Shown here piece by piece: positions 42,795 to 51,848 of a stretch of DNA of 64,000 nucleotides. Every line of letters begins with the position of its first letter. The stretch's first letter is position 1. The translations under genes were made by a program, and so were the position numbers. Under the pieces are notes generated by a model. The model saw nothing but the letters and a program-made list of their open reading frames with translations. It ran no database searches and had not been told where the DNA came from. Source of the DNA: Actinoallomurus purpureus (GTDB lineage: Bacteria; Actinomycetota; Actinomycetes; Streptosporangiales; Streptosporangiaceae); NCBI RefSeq assembly GCF_024055795.1, contig NZ_JAMXMY010000011.1:62001-126000 (forward strand). The letters run 5' to 3'.

Positions 42795-43637
42795 TCAGCC
42801 GTAGTGCTGGCCGGTGCAGCCGACGCTGCCGCCGATGGTGGCCATGATGCCGAGGACGCCGACGATCTCGCCGTAGTCGTCGGTGGTGAACTCGACCGAC
42901 CGGGGGCCGGCCCGCTTGATGCCCGGGATCATGGCGCAGGACTCGGCCATCGCGGTGGACGCCCAGTCGATGCCCAGCGTGTACGGGGACGGCACGGTGT
43001 ACGGGCGGAACCGGCCGATGTCCCGCAGCGCCCGGCCGGCCGCCTCCCGGATCAGGGCCTGGGCGCGGACGGGCGGCAGGAGCTGCGCGGAGTAGCGGTC
43101 GATGCCCTTCTTCACCGCCACCGTCTCGACGTCGCCGAGCACCTCGCGGGCCTCCGCGCAGGCCGCCTCGTCGCCCGCCACCAGCGCGACCGGCACGCCC
43201 ATCGACCCGGCCAGCCCGGCGATCAGCCGGATCTCGCCGCACACCTCGCCGTTCAGGTAGAGGTTCTGGATCTCATAACCCATCCACGTGTGGTTGAGCA
43301 CGCCGTGCGGCACGCCCGCGCGTGCGTGGTAGCCCACGAACATCGCCGCGTCGTGGGCGGTGTCGAGCCCCTGCCCCATCCGCAGCGGACGGTACGGGCC
43401 GCGGATCAGCGTAGACCGCTCGTCGATGAGGTCGACGCGCAGGTTCTTGGTGCTGCCGTGCGAGTCGGTGACGCTCACCTCGTCCGCCCCGGCGTCGAAC
43501 GCCCCGGCCACCGCGGCGTTCGCGTCGGCGGTCATCAGCTCGCAGCCGCGTTCGTACCCGCGCCCGCCCGCCCGCATCTCATCCGGATCGGTGAGCCCGG
43601 ACACGCCCTCCATGTCGACCGAGACGAACACCCTCAC
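42795..43637 (-). CDS. M55-family D-aminopeptidase (DppA-like)
   Basis: A 280-aa protein. The zinc ligands of DppA are conserved: Asp8 and Glu10 in VFVSVDMEGVSG, His in VTDSHGSTKN, His in FVGYHARAG and Glu in LNGEVCGEI. The C-terminal segment (SPYTLGIDWASTAMAESCAM) forms the oligomer-facing part. M55 enzymes release N-terminal D-amino acids from peptides and may recycle cell-wall material. It is last in an operon with two YbjQ-repeat proteins and a small gene. Confidence 0.9.
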   Translation of the reverse strand: MRVFVSVDMEGVSGLTDPDEMRAGGRGYERGCELMTADANAAVAGAFDAGADEVSVTDSHGSTKNLRVDLIDERSTLIRGPYRPLRMGQGLDTAHDAAMFVGYHARAGVPHGVLNHTWMGYEIQNLYLNGEVCGEIRLIAGLAGSMGVPVALVAGDEAACAEAREVLGDVETVAVKKGIDRYSAQLLPPVRAQALIREAAGRALRDIGRFRPYTVPSPYTLGIDWASTAMAESCAMIPGIKRAGPRSVEFTTDDYGEIVGVLGIMATIGGSVGCTGQHYG

Positions 43638-43673
43638 TGATGACTCCCTCCGCGAGAAATCCGTTGCCTCATG

Positions 43674-44063
43674 TCAGCCGCCCGCGACCAGGCGGCGCAG
43701 CGCCTCGGCGGCGCGGGCGTCGGCGTCGGCCTGCGTGACCAACTCCTCCGCGAGAGCCCGTACCCACACGTCCAGCGTCACCTGGTCCCGGGACAGGACC
43801 ACGCCGCGCACCTCATGGTGGATCTCGGCGACCGGCCGCCCGGTCCCGGCGGTCAGGGACAGCGTGCGCTCCCCCAGCCGTACCACCACGCGGCGGGGAT
43901 CGCCCTCACGGCCGCGCAGCCGGTCGCCGAGGCTCCGCTCGTACTCCACGCTCACGCAGCCGGGCGGCAGCGCGTCGGCGAGTGTGCCGGTGAGCACGCG
44001 GGCGTACGTCGCGACGTCGGCGGTGTCCCGGCGCAGCGCGGCGGCCACCATGTCGAAATCCAT
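43674..44063 (-). CDS. Small hypothetical protein (129 aa)
   Basis: Not recognised. A soluble alpha/beta protein: a helical start (MDFDMVAAALRRDTADVATY), strands (VSVEYERSLGDRLRGREGDP, RRVVVRLGERTLSLTAG), then a helix pair to the C-terminus. The start is the ATG at 44063; a GTG at 44069 is possible. It lies 13 bp after a YbjQ gene and 36 bp before the M55 gene, so it is part of their operon. Confidence 0.7.
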   Translation of the reverse strand: MDFDMVAAALRRDTADVATYARVLTGTLADALPPGCVSVEYERSLGDRLRGREGDPRRVVVRLGERTLSLTAGTGRPVAEIHHEVRGVVLSRDQVTLDVWVRALAEELVTQADADARAAEALRRLVAGG

Positions 44064-44076
44064 GGTCACCAGTGAA

Positions 44077-44892
44077 TCAGCGGTCCAGGCCGAGCACCAT
44101 CTGCGGCTTGGCGATGACGTGGTCCTCGCGCAGCGGCCGTACGGCCGTGCCGATGGCGAAGAACTCCATCGTGTGGCCGCCCCACTGGTGGTGGAACTGG
44201 TCGAGTTCCACCCCGACGATGCCCTCGGCGTGCAGGGTCTGCGCCTCGGCCTGCATGCGGGTCATGGCCAGCTCCCGCGCGTCGTACAGCGCCTGGGTGA
44301 ACTCCGGGATCTCGACGTTCTGTCCCAGGTTGCCGAGCACCGAGCCGAGCCGCCGGTGCGCAATGTGGTAGACGCAGGTGCCCATCACCATGCCCAGCGG
44401 CGCGTACCCGGCCTGGATGAGGGTCCAGAAGTCCTGTCCATTGAGGTCCGAGGTGAACGGCTGGTTCTTGTTGTTCCGCCAGTTCTGGGACGTGTCGTCG
44501 GCCTTCACGGCAGTGCCGATGGCGATGAACTCGGCGATGTCACTGCCGAAGTCGCGGAACTCCAATCGCAGGCGTACGCCCACGATGCCGTCCGCGCCGA
44601 GCTGGTCCGCCTCGGCCTCCATCCGGGTCATCGCCAGCTCCCGCGCGTGGTACATCGCGCTGGACAGCTGGTCGAGCTCCATGTTCTTGCTCCACCGGCC
44701 GATCTGGATGCCGACGTGGTAGATCGAACTGCCCAGGACCAGGCCGAGCGGCCGGAACCCGGCCTCCCGGACGAGGAGGAACTCGTTCACGGACAGGTCG
44801 CTGGTGAACAGGCCACCCGGCGCGCCGGGGCGCAGCTCGGCGAGCCGGGCCATCGCGTCGGTGGGGACTCCCTGGGCGACGGGATCGGTCAT
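44077..44892 (-). CDS. Tandem YbjQ (UPF0145) heavy-metal-binding-like protein A
   Basis: A 271-aa protein built from two YbjQ domains. Repeat 1 (residues 28-130) has FRPLGLVLGSSIYHVGI, ARELAMTRMEAEADQLGADG and EFIAIGTAVKAD. Repeat 2 (145-260) has YAPLGMVMGTCVYHIAH, ARELAMTRMQAEAQTLHAEG and EFFAIGTAVRPL. Stand-alone YbjQ proteins are single-domain pentamers of unknown function. No membrane segment. It starts 2 bp after the stop of a paralogue. Confidence 0.85.
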   Translation of the reverse strand: MTDPVAQGVPTDAMARLAELRPGAPGGLFTSDLSVNEFLLVREAGFRPLGLVLGSSIYHVGIQIGRWSKNMELDQLSSAMYHARELAMTRMEAEADQLGADGIVGVRLRLEFRDFGSDIAEFIAIGTAVKADDTSQNWRNNKNQPFTSDLNGQDFWTLIQAGYAPLGMVMGTCVYHIAHRRLGSVLGNLGQNVEIPEFTQALYDARELAMTRMQAEAQTLHAEGIVGVELDQFHHQWGGHTMEFFAIGTAVRPLREDHVIAKPQMVLGLDR

Positions 44893-44894
44893 CG

Positions 44895-45767
44895 TCAGAA
44901 CCTCATGATCGTCAGCGGTCGGATCGGGCGGTGCGGCGTACGGAACTCGGCGATCGCGGTGCCGAGGATGGTGCTCTCGACGACGTGGTCATGGTTGTGG
45001 TCGCCGACGTTGCAGGCGCGCTCGTCGACCCGCAGATCGACACGGGAGACGACGACGCCGTCGGCGCCGGTGCGCTTCGCATCGGCGAGCAGGTGCCCGC
45101 GCGCCTCGTGCCGGGTGGCCGACACCAGCTCGGTCCAGCCCTGTACCTCCTGCGCGGGCGCGAACCGGCCGGTCGACCAGTTGACCCGCCAGTCGTCGTG
45201 GCGGACGCCGACGGCGGCGCCCATCACCAGGTCGACGGGGACCCAACCGGTCTCGATCAGCTTCACGAACTCCTGCCCGCTGACATGGGACAGGAAGACC
45301 CGGCCCGGCCGGACTGGCCCGGTGGCGCGCACGGCGGTGCCGAACGCCTGGAACTCCAGGTGATGGGCCGCCCCCTGGAACGGCGCGATGGTGAGCTTGA
45401 CGGCCACGACGCCGTCACCGCCCAGGGCGGCGCACTCGGCCGCCATCCGGCCCATCGCGGTGTGCCGGGCCCGGTAGAGCGTGTCGATGTAGGCGCCGTA
45501 GCCGGCCCACGCCCCCTGCATCCCGGACGTGATGGTGCTGGCGGAGCCCGCCCCGAAGAGGCCGCCGCGGAAGCCGCAGTCGATCGTGGAGCGGTACCAC
45601 CAGCCCAGGTTGTGGACGGTGCTGCCCATCACCTGGCCGACCGGTTCGAACCCGACGGACCGCAGCCCGGCGAACTCGTCGACGGTCAGGCCGGACGTCC
45701 AGGTGCCGCTCTGCCGGGCCTGGCCGAGCCGCGCCTGTGCCGCCGGCGGCAGTGAATCGTTCGACAC
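44895..45767 (-). CDS. Tandem YbjQ (UPF0145) heavy-metal-binding-like protein B
   Basis: A 290-aa paralogue of the downstream gene, again with two YbjQ repeats (FEPVGQVMGSTVHNLGW, AMGRMAAECAALGGDGVVAV; then WVPVDLVMGAAVGVRHDDW, LLADAKRTGADGVVVSRVDL). It has an insert in repeat 1 (GFRGGLFGAGSASTITSGMQ). The GTG at 45767 is preferred because AGAGGGGG precedes it at the right distance. First gene of a four-gene operon. Confidence 0.85.
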   Translation of the reverse strand: MSNDSLPPAAQARLGQARQSGTWTSGLTVDEFAGLRSVGFEPVGQVMGSTVHNLGWWYRSTIDCGFRGGLFGAGSASTITSGMQGAWAGYGAYIDTLYRARHTAMGRMAAECAALGGDGVVAVKLTIAPFQGAAHHLEFQAFGTAVRATGPVRPGRVFLSHVSGQEFVKLIETGWVPVDLVMGAAVGVRHDDWRVNWSTGRFAPAQEVQGWTELVSATRHEARGHLLADAKRTGADGVVVSRVDLRVDERACNVGDHNHDHVVESTILGTAIAEFRTPHRPIRPLTIMRF

Positions 45768-45825
45768 CCGGCCCCCTCTTCCCCGGCCCCGGCCGGACGC
45801 GTTCATCTGCTTGGTGGCGTGGAGG

Positions 45826-47111
45826 CCCCGGCCGTCGGGCCGGGGAGGAAACGCCGTTCCCTCCTCGGATTGTCGGTGGTGGTGGTTAGTGTGCGGGCAT
45901 GCGGTTTCGGCTTGCGCCCACGCCTGCTCAAGAGCGGGGGTTGCTTGTGTGGAATCTCGCGGTTGAGCAGCATCAGCACTGGCGGCCGGGTCGGGCGTCC
46001 GCGCCGGGCTATGGCGAGCAGTCCCGCCAGCTGACCGAGGCGAGACGAGAGTTCGCCTGGTTGGCGGCGGGGTCGCAGACGGTGCAGCAGCAGGCGTTGC
46101 GTGACTTCGCCCAGGCCATGGCGGGCTTCTTCGCCGGGACGCATCGGCGGCCGACCTGGCGTAAGGCGGGCGTGCATGAGGGGTTCCGGATCGTCGGTAA
46201 GCGTGGCCAGCATTGGGACGTGCGCCGCCTGTCTCGCAAGACAGGTGAGGTGTGGGTCCCGAAGGTGGGTTGGGTCCGGTTCCGCTGGTCCCGCCAGGTC
46301 CCCGATTCGGCCAAGTCCTTCCGGGTGAACCGGGATCGGGCGGGCCGCTGGCATGTCGCGTTCGCGGTGATCCCGCCCCGGATCGACGGGCCCGGTACCG
46401 GTGAGATCGTCGGGGTGGACCGTGGCGTGGCGGTCTCGGCCGCCCTGTCCACCGGCGAAAAGCTGACCGTGCCCGGCCTGCGCGACACCGAGGCCAAACG
46501 CCTGCGACGTCTGCAACGCAGGCTGGCGCGCGCCAAGCGGGGATCGAATCGCCGCGCTCGGGTCAAGATCGCGATCGCCCGGATCAAGGCACGTGAGACC
46601 GACCGGCGTAAGGACTGGGTTGAAAAGACCTCCACCCAGTTGGCCACCGAGTTCGACGTCATCCGGGTCGAGGACCTGAAGATCAAGAACATGGTCCGGT
46701 CCGCGCGCGGCACGATCGCCGCGCCGGGCACGAACGTGCGAGCCAAAGCCGGGCTCAACCGTTCTATCCATGCGGCCGGCTGGGGTCTGCTGGTGAACCG
46801 CCTGGAGCAGAAGGCGCCGGGCCGGGTGGAAAAGATCAATCCCGCGTACACATCTCAGATCTGTCATGCCTGTGGGCACTGCGCAGCGGAGAGCCGTGAG
46901 AGCCAAGCGGTCTTTCGCTGTCGCGCCTGCGGGCACACCGATCACGCTGATGTGAACGCGGCCAAGAACATCGCGGCAGGACGTGCCGTGACAGCGCGAG
47001 GAGCCCTCCAGCCACCAGGCGGGGCCGTGAACCGCGAACCTCAACCTGCTCTCACCTCCGGGTAGAGACCGGGTTGGAATCCCCCGCCTTCCAGGCGAGG
47101 GAGGACGTCAA
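45826..47111 (+). mobile_element. IS605-type TnpB-only element 2
   Basis: The left end at 45826-45875 (two short hairpins with CCCCGGCCGTCGGGCCGGGG) is shared with the miniature element at 28689. A tnpB gene follows. The right end at 47076-47111 is a hairpin (CCCCCGCCTTCCAGGCGAGGG-like, interrupted) finishing in GACGTCAA, typical of omega-RNA 3' ends. There is no tnpA. Confidence 0.7.
45899..47065 (+). CDS. tnpB: TnpB RNA-guided endonuclease (IS605 OrfB), N-terminal deletion suspected
   Basis: A 388-aa protein. RuvC residues are Asp in EIVGVDRGVAVSAAL, Glu in FDVIRVEDLKIKNMV and Asp in DHADVNAAKNIAAGR. The zinc finger is SQICHACGHCAAES with VFRCRACGHTD. Compared with the usual opening of this subfamily, PTPAQERGLLVWNLAVEQHQ appears to lack about eight residues (the region of xxCGHARYVWN), an in-frame loss next to the nucleic-acid-binding N-terminal domain. 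Catalytic residues are present; activity is uncertain. Confidence 0.85.
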   Translation: MRFRLAPTPAQERGLLVWNLAVEQHQHWRPGRASAPGYGEQSRQLTEARREFAWLAAGSQTVQQQALRDFAQAMAGFFAGTHRRPTWRKAGVHEGFRIVGKRGQHWDVRRLSRKTGEVWVPKVGWVRFRWSRQVPDSAKSFRVNRDRAGRWHVAFAVIPPRIDGPGTGEIVGVDRGVAVSAALSTGEKLTVPGLRDTEAKRLRRLQRRLARAKRGSNRRARVKIAIARIKARETDRRKDWVEKTSTQLATEFDVIRVEDLKIKNMVRSARGTIAAPGTNVRAKAGLNRSIHAAGWGLLVNRLEQKAPGRVEKINPAYTSQICHACGHCAAESRESQAVFRCRACGHTDHADVNAAKNIAAGRAVTARGALQPPGGAVNREPQPALTSG

Positions 47112-47151
47112 GTCGTGAGACGTCCGGCGGGGGGCGTCGGGTTCCCTTCCG

Positions 47152-47931
47152 TCAGCGGCCGGTGAAGCGGGCCTTGCCGGGGCCCTCTTCCACGAAGCTC
47201 CGCATGCCGTTCCTCTGGTCCTCGGTGGCGAACAGGCCGGCGAAGTGCAGCCGCTCGATCTCCAGGCCGGTGGCCAGGTCGGTCTCCAGGCCGGCGTCGA
47301 TCGCCTGCTTGGCGGCGCGCAGCGCGACGGCCGGGCCCTCGGCGTACCGCGCGACCATCTCGGTCGCGGCGGCGTACACCTGGTCGTCCGGCACCACCCG
47401 GTCCACCAGGCCGATCGCCAGGGCCTCGTCGGCGGCGACGTGCCGGCCGGTGAAGATCAGGTCCTTGGCCTTGGCGGGGCCGATCAGCCGGGGCAGCCGC
47501 TGAGTGCCGCCGGCACCGGGGATGACGCCGAGCTGGATCTCCGGCTGGCCGACCTTGGCCGACTCTCCCGCGACCCGGAAGTCGGCGCACAGCGCGAGTT
47601 CGAGACCGCCGCCGAGGGCGTAGCCGGTGATCGCGGCGACGACGGGCTTACCGATCCCCGCGACGGTGTTCAGGGCGTCCTGCAACGCGCGGGCGTGCCC
47701 GGTGGCCCGGGCGTACGGGAGCTCGGCCATCTCCTTGATGTCGGCCCCTGCCGCGAACACCCGCTCGCCGCCGTACAGGACGACGGCACGGACGGCCGGA
47801 TCGGTGTCGACGACCTGGGCCGCCTCGGCGAGCTCGGCCACCACCTGGGCGTTCAGGGCGTTCATCTTCGGCCGGTCGAGCCGAATGGTGGCGACGGCCT
47901 TCTCGACCTCCACGCGTACGAACTCGCCCAC
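47152..47931 (-). CDS. Enoyl-CoA hydratase/isomerase family protein
   Basis: A 259-aa crotonase-fold protein. The oxyanion-hole segments are FAAGADIKEMAELP and ITGYALGGGLELALCADFRV. The catalytic glutamates fit VGQPEIQLGVIPGAGGTQRL. These are the residues of true enoyl-CoA hydratases of beta-oxidation. The GTG at 47931 follows GGGAGG; an ATG at 47946 is less well placed. Confidence 0.9.
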   Translation of the reverse strand: MGEFVRVEVEKAVATIRLDRPKMNALNAQVVAELAEAAQVVDTDPAVRAVVLYGGERVFAAGADIKEMAELPYARATGHARALQDALNTVAGIGKPVVAAITGYALGGGLELALCADFRVAGESAKVGQPEIQLGVIPGAGGTQRLPRLIGPAKAKDLIFTGRHVAADEALAIGLVDRVVPDDQVYAAATEMVARYAEGPAVALRAAKQAIDAGLETDLATGLEIERLHFAGLFATEDQRNGMRSFVEEGPGKARFTGR

Positions 47932-48027
47932 GGGGACCTCCCTCATCGACTGCGCTTGCGCGGCGAGCCTAATGCCCGCCTGCCCGCGGCCCGCCGACCG
48001 GAGGGGGCGCGCCGCGGGCCACGCGGC

Positions 48028-48657
48028 TCAGCAGCCCTTGAGCATCGCCGCGAGGGCGGCCTTCTCCTTGGTGTCGACGGTGAGGCCGTACTGGTACTTC
48101 ACGTCGGTCCAGGCGCGGGCGTACACGCACCACTCACGCTTGAGGGACGGCTTCCACTTGGCCGGGTCCTTGTCACCCTTCTCCTGGTTGACGTTGTCGG
48201 TGACCGCCCACAGCTGGGCGTGGGTCAGGTCGTTCGCGAACGCCTGGCGGCGCGCCTTCGTCCACGCCTTCGCCCCGGACCGCCACGCCTCGGCGAGCGG
48301 CACCATGTGGTCGATGTCGACGTCGGAGGCCTTGTGCCAGGTCGCGCCGTCGTACGGGGAGTACCAGGTGCCGGACGTCGGCGCGCACTTCGCGTTGGTG
48401 TGCACGTTCTTGCCGTCCCGCTTCAGCACCAGTTCCCGGGTGTTGCACTCGTGCCCCTGGTCGATCCAGTGGGGGAACTGCGCCCGGCTGTAGCCGGTCA
48501 GCGTTCCCTCCTTGGCGACCTTGAGCTTCGTGAGCTCCGTACGGACCTTGGCCGCCGTCGGCGGCGTGGGCGGGGCCGCCGACGCCTCGACGGCCGTGCC
48601 CACCGCGAGGGGCAGCGCCAGGACCAGGGCAGCCGCGAATGTCATTCGTCGTGCCAC
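48028..48657 (-). CDS. Secreted HNH endonuclease-family protein
   Basis: A 209-aa protein with a signal peptide (FAAALVLALPLAVGTAVEASA). The core is the GmrSD/DUF1524-type HNH: ECNTRELVLKRDGKN, SDVDIDHMVPLAEAWRSGAK and LWAVTDNVNQEKGDKDPAKW, with His-Asn and Cys residues of a beta-beta-alpha metal fold. Exported nucleases of this type are common in streptomycetes and degrade external DNA. GAGGAG lies 5 nt before the GTG start. Confidence 0.88.
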   Translation of the reverse strand: MARRMTFAAALVLALPLAVGTAVEASAAPPTPPTAAKVRTELTKLKVAKEGTLTGYSRAQFPHWIDQGHECNTRELVLKRDGKNVHTNAKCAPTSGTWYSPYDGATWHKASDVDIDHMVPLAEAWRSGAKAWTKARRQAFANDLTHAQLWAVTDNVNQEKGDKDPAKWKPSLKREWCVYARAWTDVKYQYGLTVDTKEKAALAAMLKGC

Positions 48658-48854
48658 GTTTCTCCTCACCAAGATCGGCTCTGAGCAAGATCCACAATCG
48701 CGGATCAAAGAGCCCGAGTTGGTGGAAAAGGAGAAATTTGCTGACACGGCGGCGCGCGGCGATGGCGCTCCGTGTGCGCGGGAACGGCGAGAACCGTCGG
48801 GTCCGTTTGGTAACTTCAGCTGGTCCGCAGCGCCATCCCGGGGGGCGAACGAAC

Positions 48855-51848
48855 ATGCTTGTGGCGCACGCCACCTGGCACGGCGGTGCGCTGTGCCTGT
48901 GGGCGGAGGACTCCGCGCTCCCACCCACCACGCGCGTGCGCACGTCCCCGAAGCCGCACCCCTTCGCGACCTCCGACTTCTCCGGCACCTCCTACGCCGC
49001 CGTGACGCACGGCGCGCCGAGGATCGAGCCGACCCTGCTGCTCCCCGGCGCCGCCACCGGCCCGTTCCCCTCCCCCGAGCTGGCGCGCGAGCCGTCGTCC
49101 CGGCGGCCGAAGCCGCATCCCTGGCGCGTTCCGGCACTCGTGCTGGACCCGCTCTCCGCGATGACGCTGCTGCACCTGGCCACCGACTCTGAGGACGTCG
49201 TGCGCGGCGCCGACCTGCGGTTCTTCGCGCACGTCGCCGAAGAGGCGGTGCATCTCGCCTCCCGCGGCCGGGTCCTGCCCGCACTCGCGCGGGAGGACGG
49301 CGACGTGACGGCCCGGTGGCGACCGGTGATCACCGGCGACGACGCCGCGCGGTTCCGCGAGCTCGCGACCGCCATGCCGCCGGCCTGCCGGGCCGCCGAC
49401 GAGGGCCGTCCCGCCTCCGACGTCCTGCTGGACGCGTTGTCCGGCCTGGTGGACGCGGCCGCCCGCGGCGTCGTGCCGCACCCGCTCCTGCCCGAGCGCA
49501 TGGGGCGGGTCCCGGACCGGCTGCCCCTGGCCGAGCGCTGGGCGGCGGCGCTCACCGGGCCCGACCCCACGGTGTCCCGCGAGCCGGGCGACGATCCGGA
49601 CGCGCTCGCCGCCGAGCTCGACGCCTGGGCCGCCGCCGCCCGCCGATCGACCGGCCCGCTGCGCGTCTGCTTCCGCCTCGTCGAGCCGCCCGCCCCTGAC
49701 GACGAGACCACCGAGCAGAGGCCGTGGACCGTCGAGTTCGCGGTGCAGGGCACCGAGGACCCCAGCCTGTACGTCCCGGCCGCCGCCCTCTGGACCGGCG
49801 AGGTCACCTCGGTGCCGAACGCCGAGGAGACCCTCCTCACCGGCCTGGGCCGGGCGCTGCGGCTCTACCCCGACGTGGCCCAGGCCCTGCGGGTCGCGAC
49901 GCCGACCAGCGTGACCACCGACGCCGAGGGCGCGTTCCGGTTCCTCCGCGAGTCCGCACCGCTGCTGTCCGCTGCCGGGTTCGGCGTCCAGTTGCCGCAG
50001 TGGGCGGGCCGCGCCCGGCTCGGCATGAAGCTCACGACGCGCACCCAGACCACGACCGAGGCCGGCGCCGCCACCTCCTCCGGCTTCGGCCTGAGCGACC
50101 TGGTCGACTTCCGGTGGGATCTGGCGATCGACGGCGAGGACGTCACCGAGGAGGAGCTGGCCGAGCTCGCGCGGCTCAAGGCGCCGCTGGTGCGGCTGCG
50201 CGGAAAGTGGGTGGAGCTGGACGAGAAGCAGCTCGCCTCCGCCATCGACTTCCTCAAGCAGCGGCGCACCGGCGAGATGACCGCCGCCCAGGCCGTCCGC
50301 GCCGCGATCCACGCGGGCGACGACGCGCTGCCACTGCTGCGGATCGACGCCGACGGGGCACTCGGCGACCTGCTCTCCGGCGAGGCCGACCGCCGCCTCG
50401 AACCGATGAGCACCCCCGACGACTTCGAGGGCACCCTCCGCCCGTACCAGGAACGCGGCCTCGCCTGGCTGTCCTTCCTCGACGGCCTGGGCCTCGGCGC
50501 AATCCTCGCGGACGACATGGGACTTGGCAAAACGGCGCAAACCCTTGCTTTGATGACCAATCGGACATCCGGACCGACACTGCTGATCGGGCCGATGTCG
50601 TTGGTCGGCAACTGGCAGCGGGAGGCGGCGCGGTTCACGCCGAAGCTGCGGATCTACGTCCACCACGGCGGCGGGCGGCACCGGGGCGAGGACCTCGCGA
50701 AGGCGGCGGCAGAGGCGGACCTGGTGCTGACGACGTACGGCACCGCCGCCCGCGACCACGAGGCGCTCGCCGAGATCGCGTGGGACCGCGTCATCTGCGA
50801 CGAGGCACAGGCGCTGAAGAACAGCGGCACCCGGCAGGCGCGTGCCGTGCGGAGCATCCCGGCCCGGAGCAGGATCGCGCTCACCGGCACGCCCGTGGAG
50901 AACCACCTGACCGAGCTGTGGTCGATCATGGAGTTCGCCAACCCCGGCATGTTGGGGCCGCGTCAGGCGTTCCGGGAGCGGTTCGCCGTGCCGATCGAGG
51001 CGTACGCCGACGAGGAGGCGGCCGCCGCGCTGCACCGGGCGACCGGCCCGTTCATCCTGCGCCGCCTGAAGACCGACAAGTCGATCATCACGGACCTGCC
51101 GGAGAAGCAGGAGATCAAGGTCTGGTGCAACCTGACGCCCGAGCAGGCGTCGCTGTACCAGGCGACCGTCGAGGACATGCTCGAGCAGATCGCGGGCAGT
51201 GAGGGCATCGAGCGGCGCGGCCTCGTGCTGGCGACCATGGCCAAGCTGAAGCAGGTCTGCAACCACCCCGCCCACCTGCTCAAGGACGGTTCCCGGCTGC
51301 CCGGACGCTCCGGCAAGCTGGAGCGGCTGGAGGAGATCTGCGCCGAGGTCGTCGAGCAGGGCGAGAAGGCGCTGGTCTTCACCCAGTACGCCGAGTTCGG
51401 CGCCATGTTGCGACCGCACCTGGAGACGAAGCTGGACCGCCCGGTGCTGTGGCTGCACGGCGGCGTCTCCAAGAAGCAGCGCGACGAGCTGATCCGGCGC
51501 TTCCAGGAGGACTCCGACCCTGCGATCTTCCTGCTGTCGCTGAAGGCGGCCGGCACCGGGCTGAACCTCACGGCCGCCAACCACGTCGTCCACGTCGACC
51601 GCTGGTGGAACCCCGCCGTCGAGGACCAGGCGACCGACCGCGCGTTCCGCATCGGGCAGACCAAGAACGTCCAGGTGCGCAAGTTCATCTGCGTCGGCAC
51701 CATCGAGGAGCGCGTCGACGAGATGATCGAGCGCAAGAAGGCCCTCGCCGAGCGCATCGTCGGCACCGGCGAGAGCTGGCTCACCGAGCTGTCCGTCGCC
51801 GACCTGCGCGAGATCATCCGGCTCGACCCTGAGGCGGTGAGCGACTGA
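48855..51848 (+). CDS. SNF2-family DNA helicase/translocase
   Basis: A 997-aa protein. An N-terminal 400-residue SNF2_N-linked region is followed by an RecA-like core: motif I ILADDMGLGKTAQTLALM, motif II RVICDEAQALKNSGTR, motif III SRIALTGTPVENHLTELWSI, then motifs IV-VI (KALVFTQYAEFGAMLR, HVVHVDRWWNPAVEDQATDR). It is the bacterial HepA/RapA-like group, often paired with a SWIM zinc-finger protein. ATP-driven remodelling of DNA-protein complexes is the expected activity. The stop overlaps the SWIM gene by 1 bp. Confidence 0.92.
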   Translation: MLVAHATWHGGALCLWAEDSALPPTTRVRTSPKPHPFATSDFSGTSYAAVTHGAPRIEPTLLLPGAATGPFPSPELAREPSSRRPKPHPWRVPALVLDPLSAMTLLHLATDSEDVVRGADLRFFAHVAEEAVHLASRGRVLPALAREDGDVTARWRPVITGDDAARFRELATAMPPACRAADEGRPASDVLLDALSGLVDAAARGVVPHPLLPERMGRVPDRLPLAERWAAALTGPDPTVSREPGDDPDALAAELDAWAAAARRSTGPLRVCFRLVEPPAPDDETTEQRPWTVEFAVQGTEDPSLYVPAAALWTGEVTSVPNAEETLLTGLGRALRLYPDVAQALRVATPTSVTTDAEGAFRFLRESAPLLSAAGFGVQLPQWAGRARLGMKLTTRTQTTTEAGAATSSGFGLSDLVDFRWDLAIDGEDVTEEELAELARLKAPLVRLRGKWVELDEKQLASAIDFLKQRRTGEMTAAQAVRAAIHAGDDALPLLRIDADGALGDLLSGEADRRLEPMSTPDDFEGTLRPYQERGLAWLSFLDGLGLGAILADDMGLGKTAQTLALMTNRTSGPTLLIGPMSLVGNWQREAARFTPKLRIYVHHGGGRHRGEDLAKAAAEADLVLTTYGTAARDHEALAEIAWDRVICDEAQALKNSGTRQARAVRSIPARSRIALTGTPVENHLTELWSIMEFANPGMLGPRQAFRERFAVPIEAYADEEAAAALHRATGPFILRRLKTDKSIITDLPEKQEIKVWCNLTPEQASLYQATVEDMLEQIAGSEGIERRGLVLATMAKLKQVCNHPAHLLKDGSRLPGRSGKLERLEEICAEVVEQGEKALVFTQYAEFGAMLRPHLETKLDRPVLWLHGGVSKKQRDELIRRFQEDSDPAIFLLSLKAAGTGLNLTAANHVVHVDRWWNPAVEDQATDRAFRIGQTKNVQVRKFICVGTIEERVDEMIERKKALAERIVGTGESWLTELSVADLREIIRLDPEAVSD

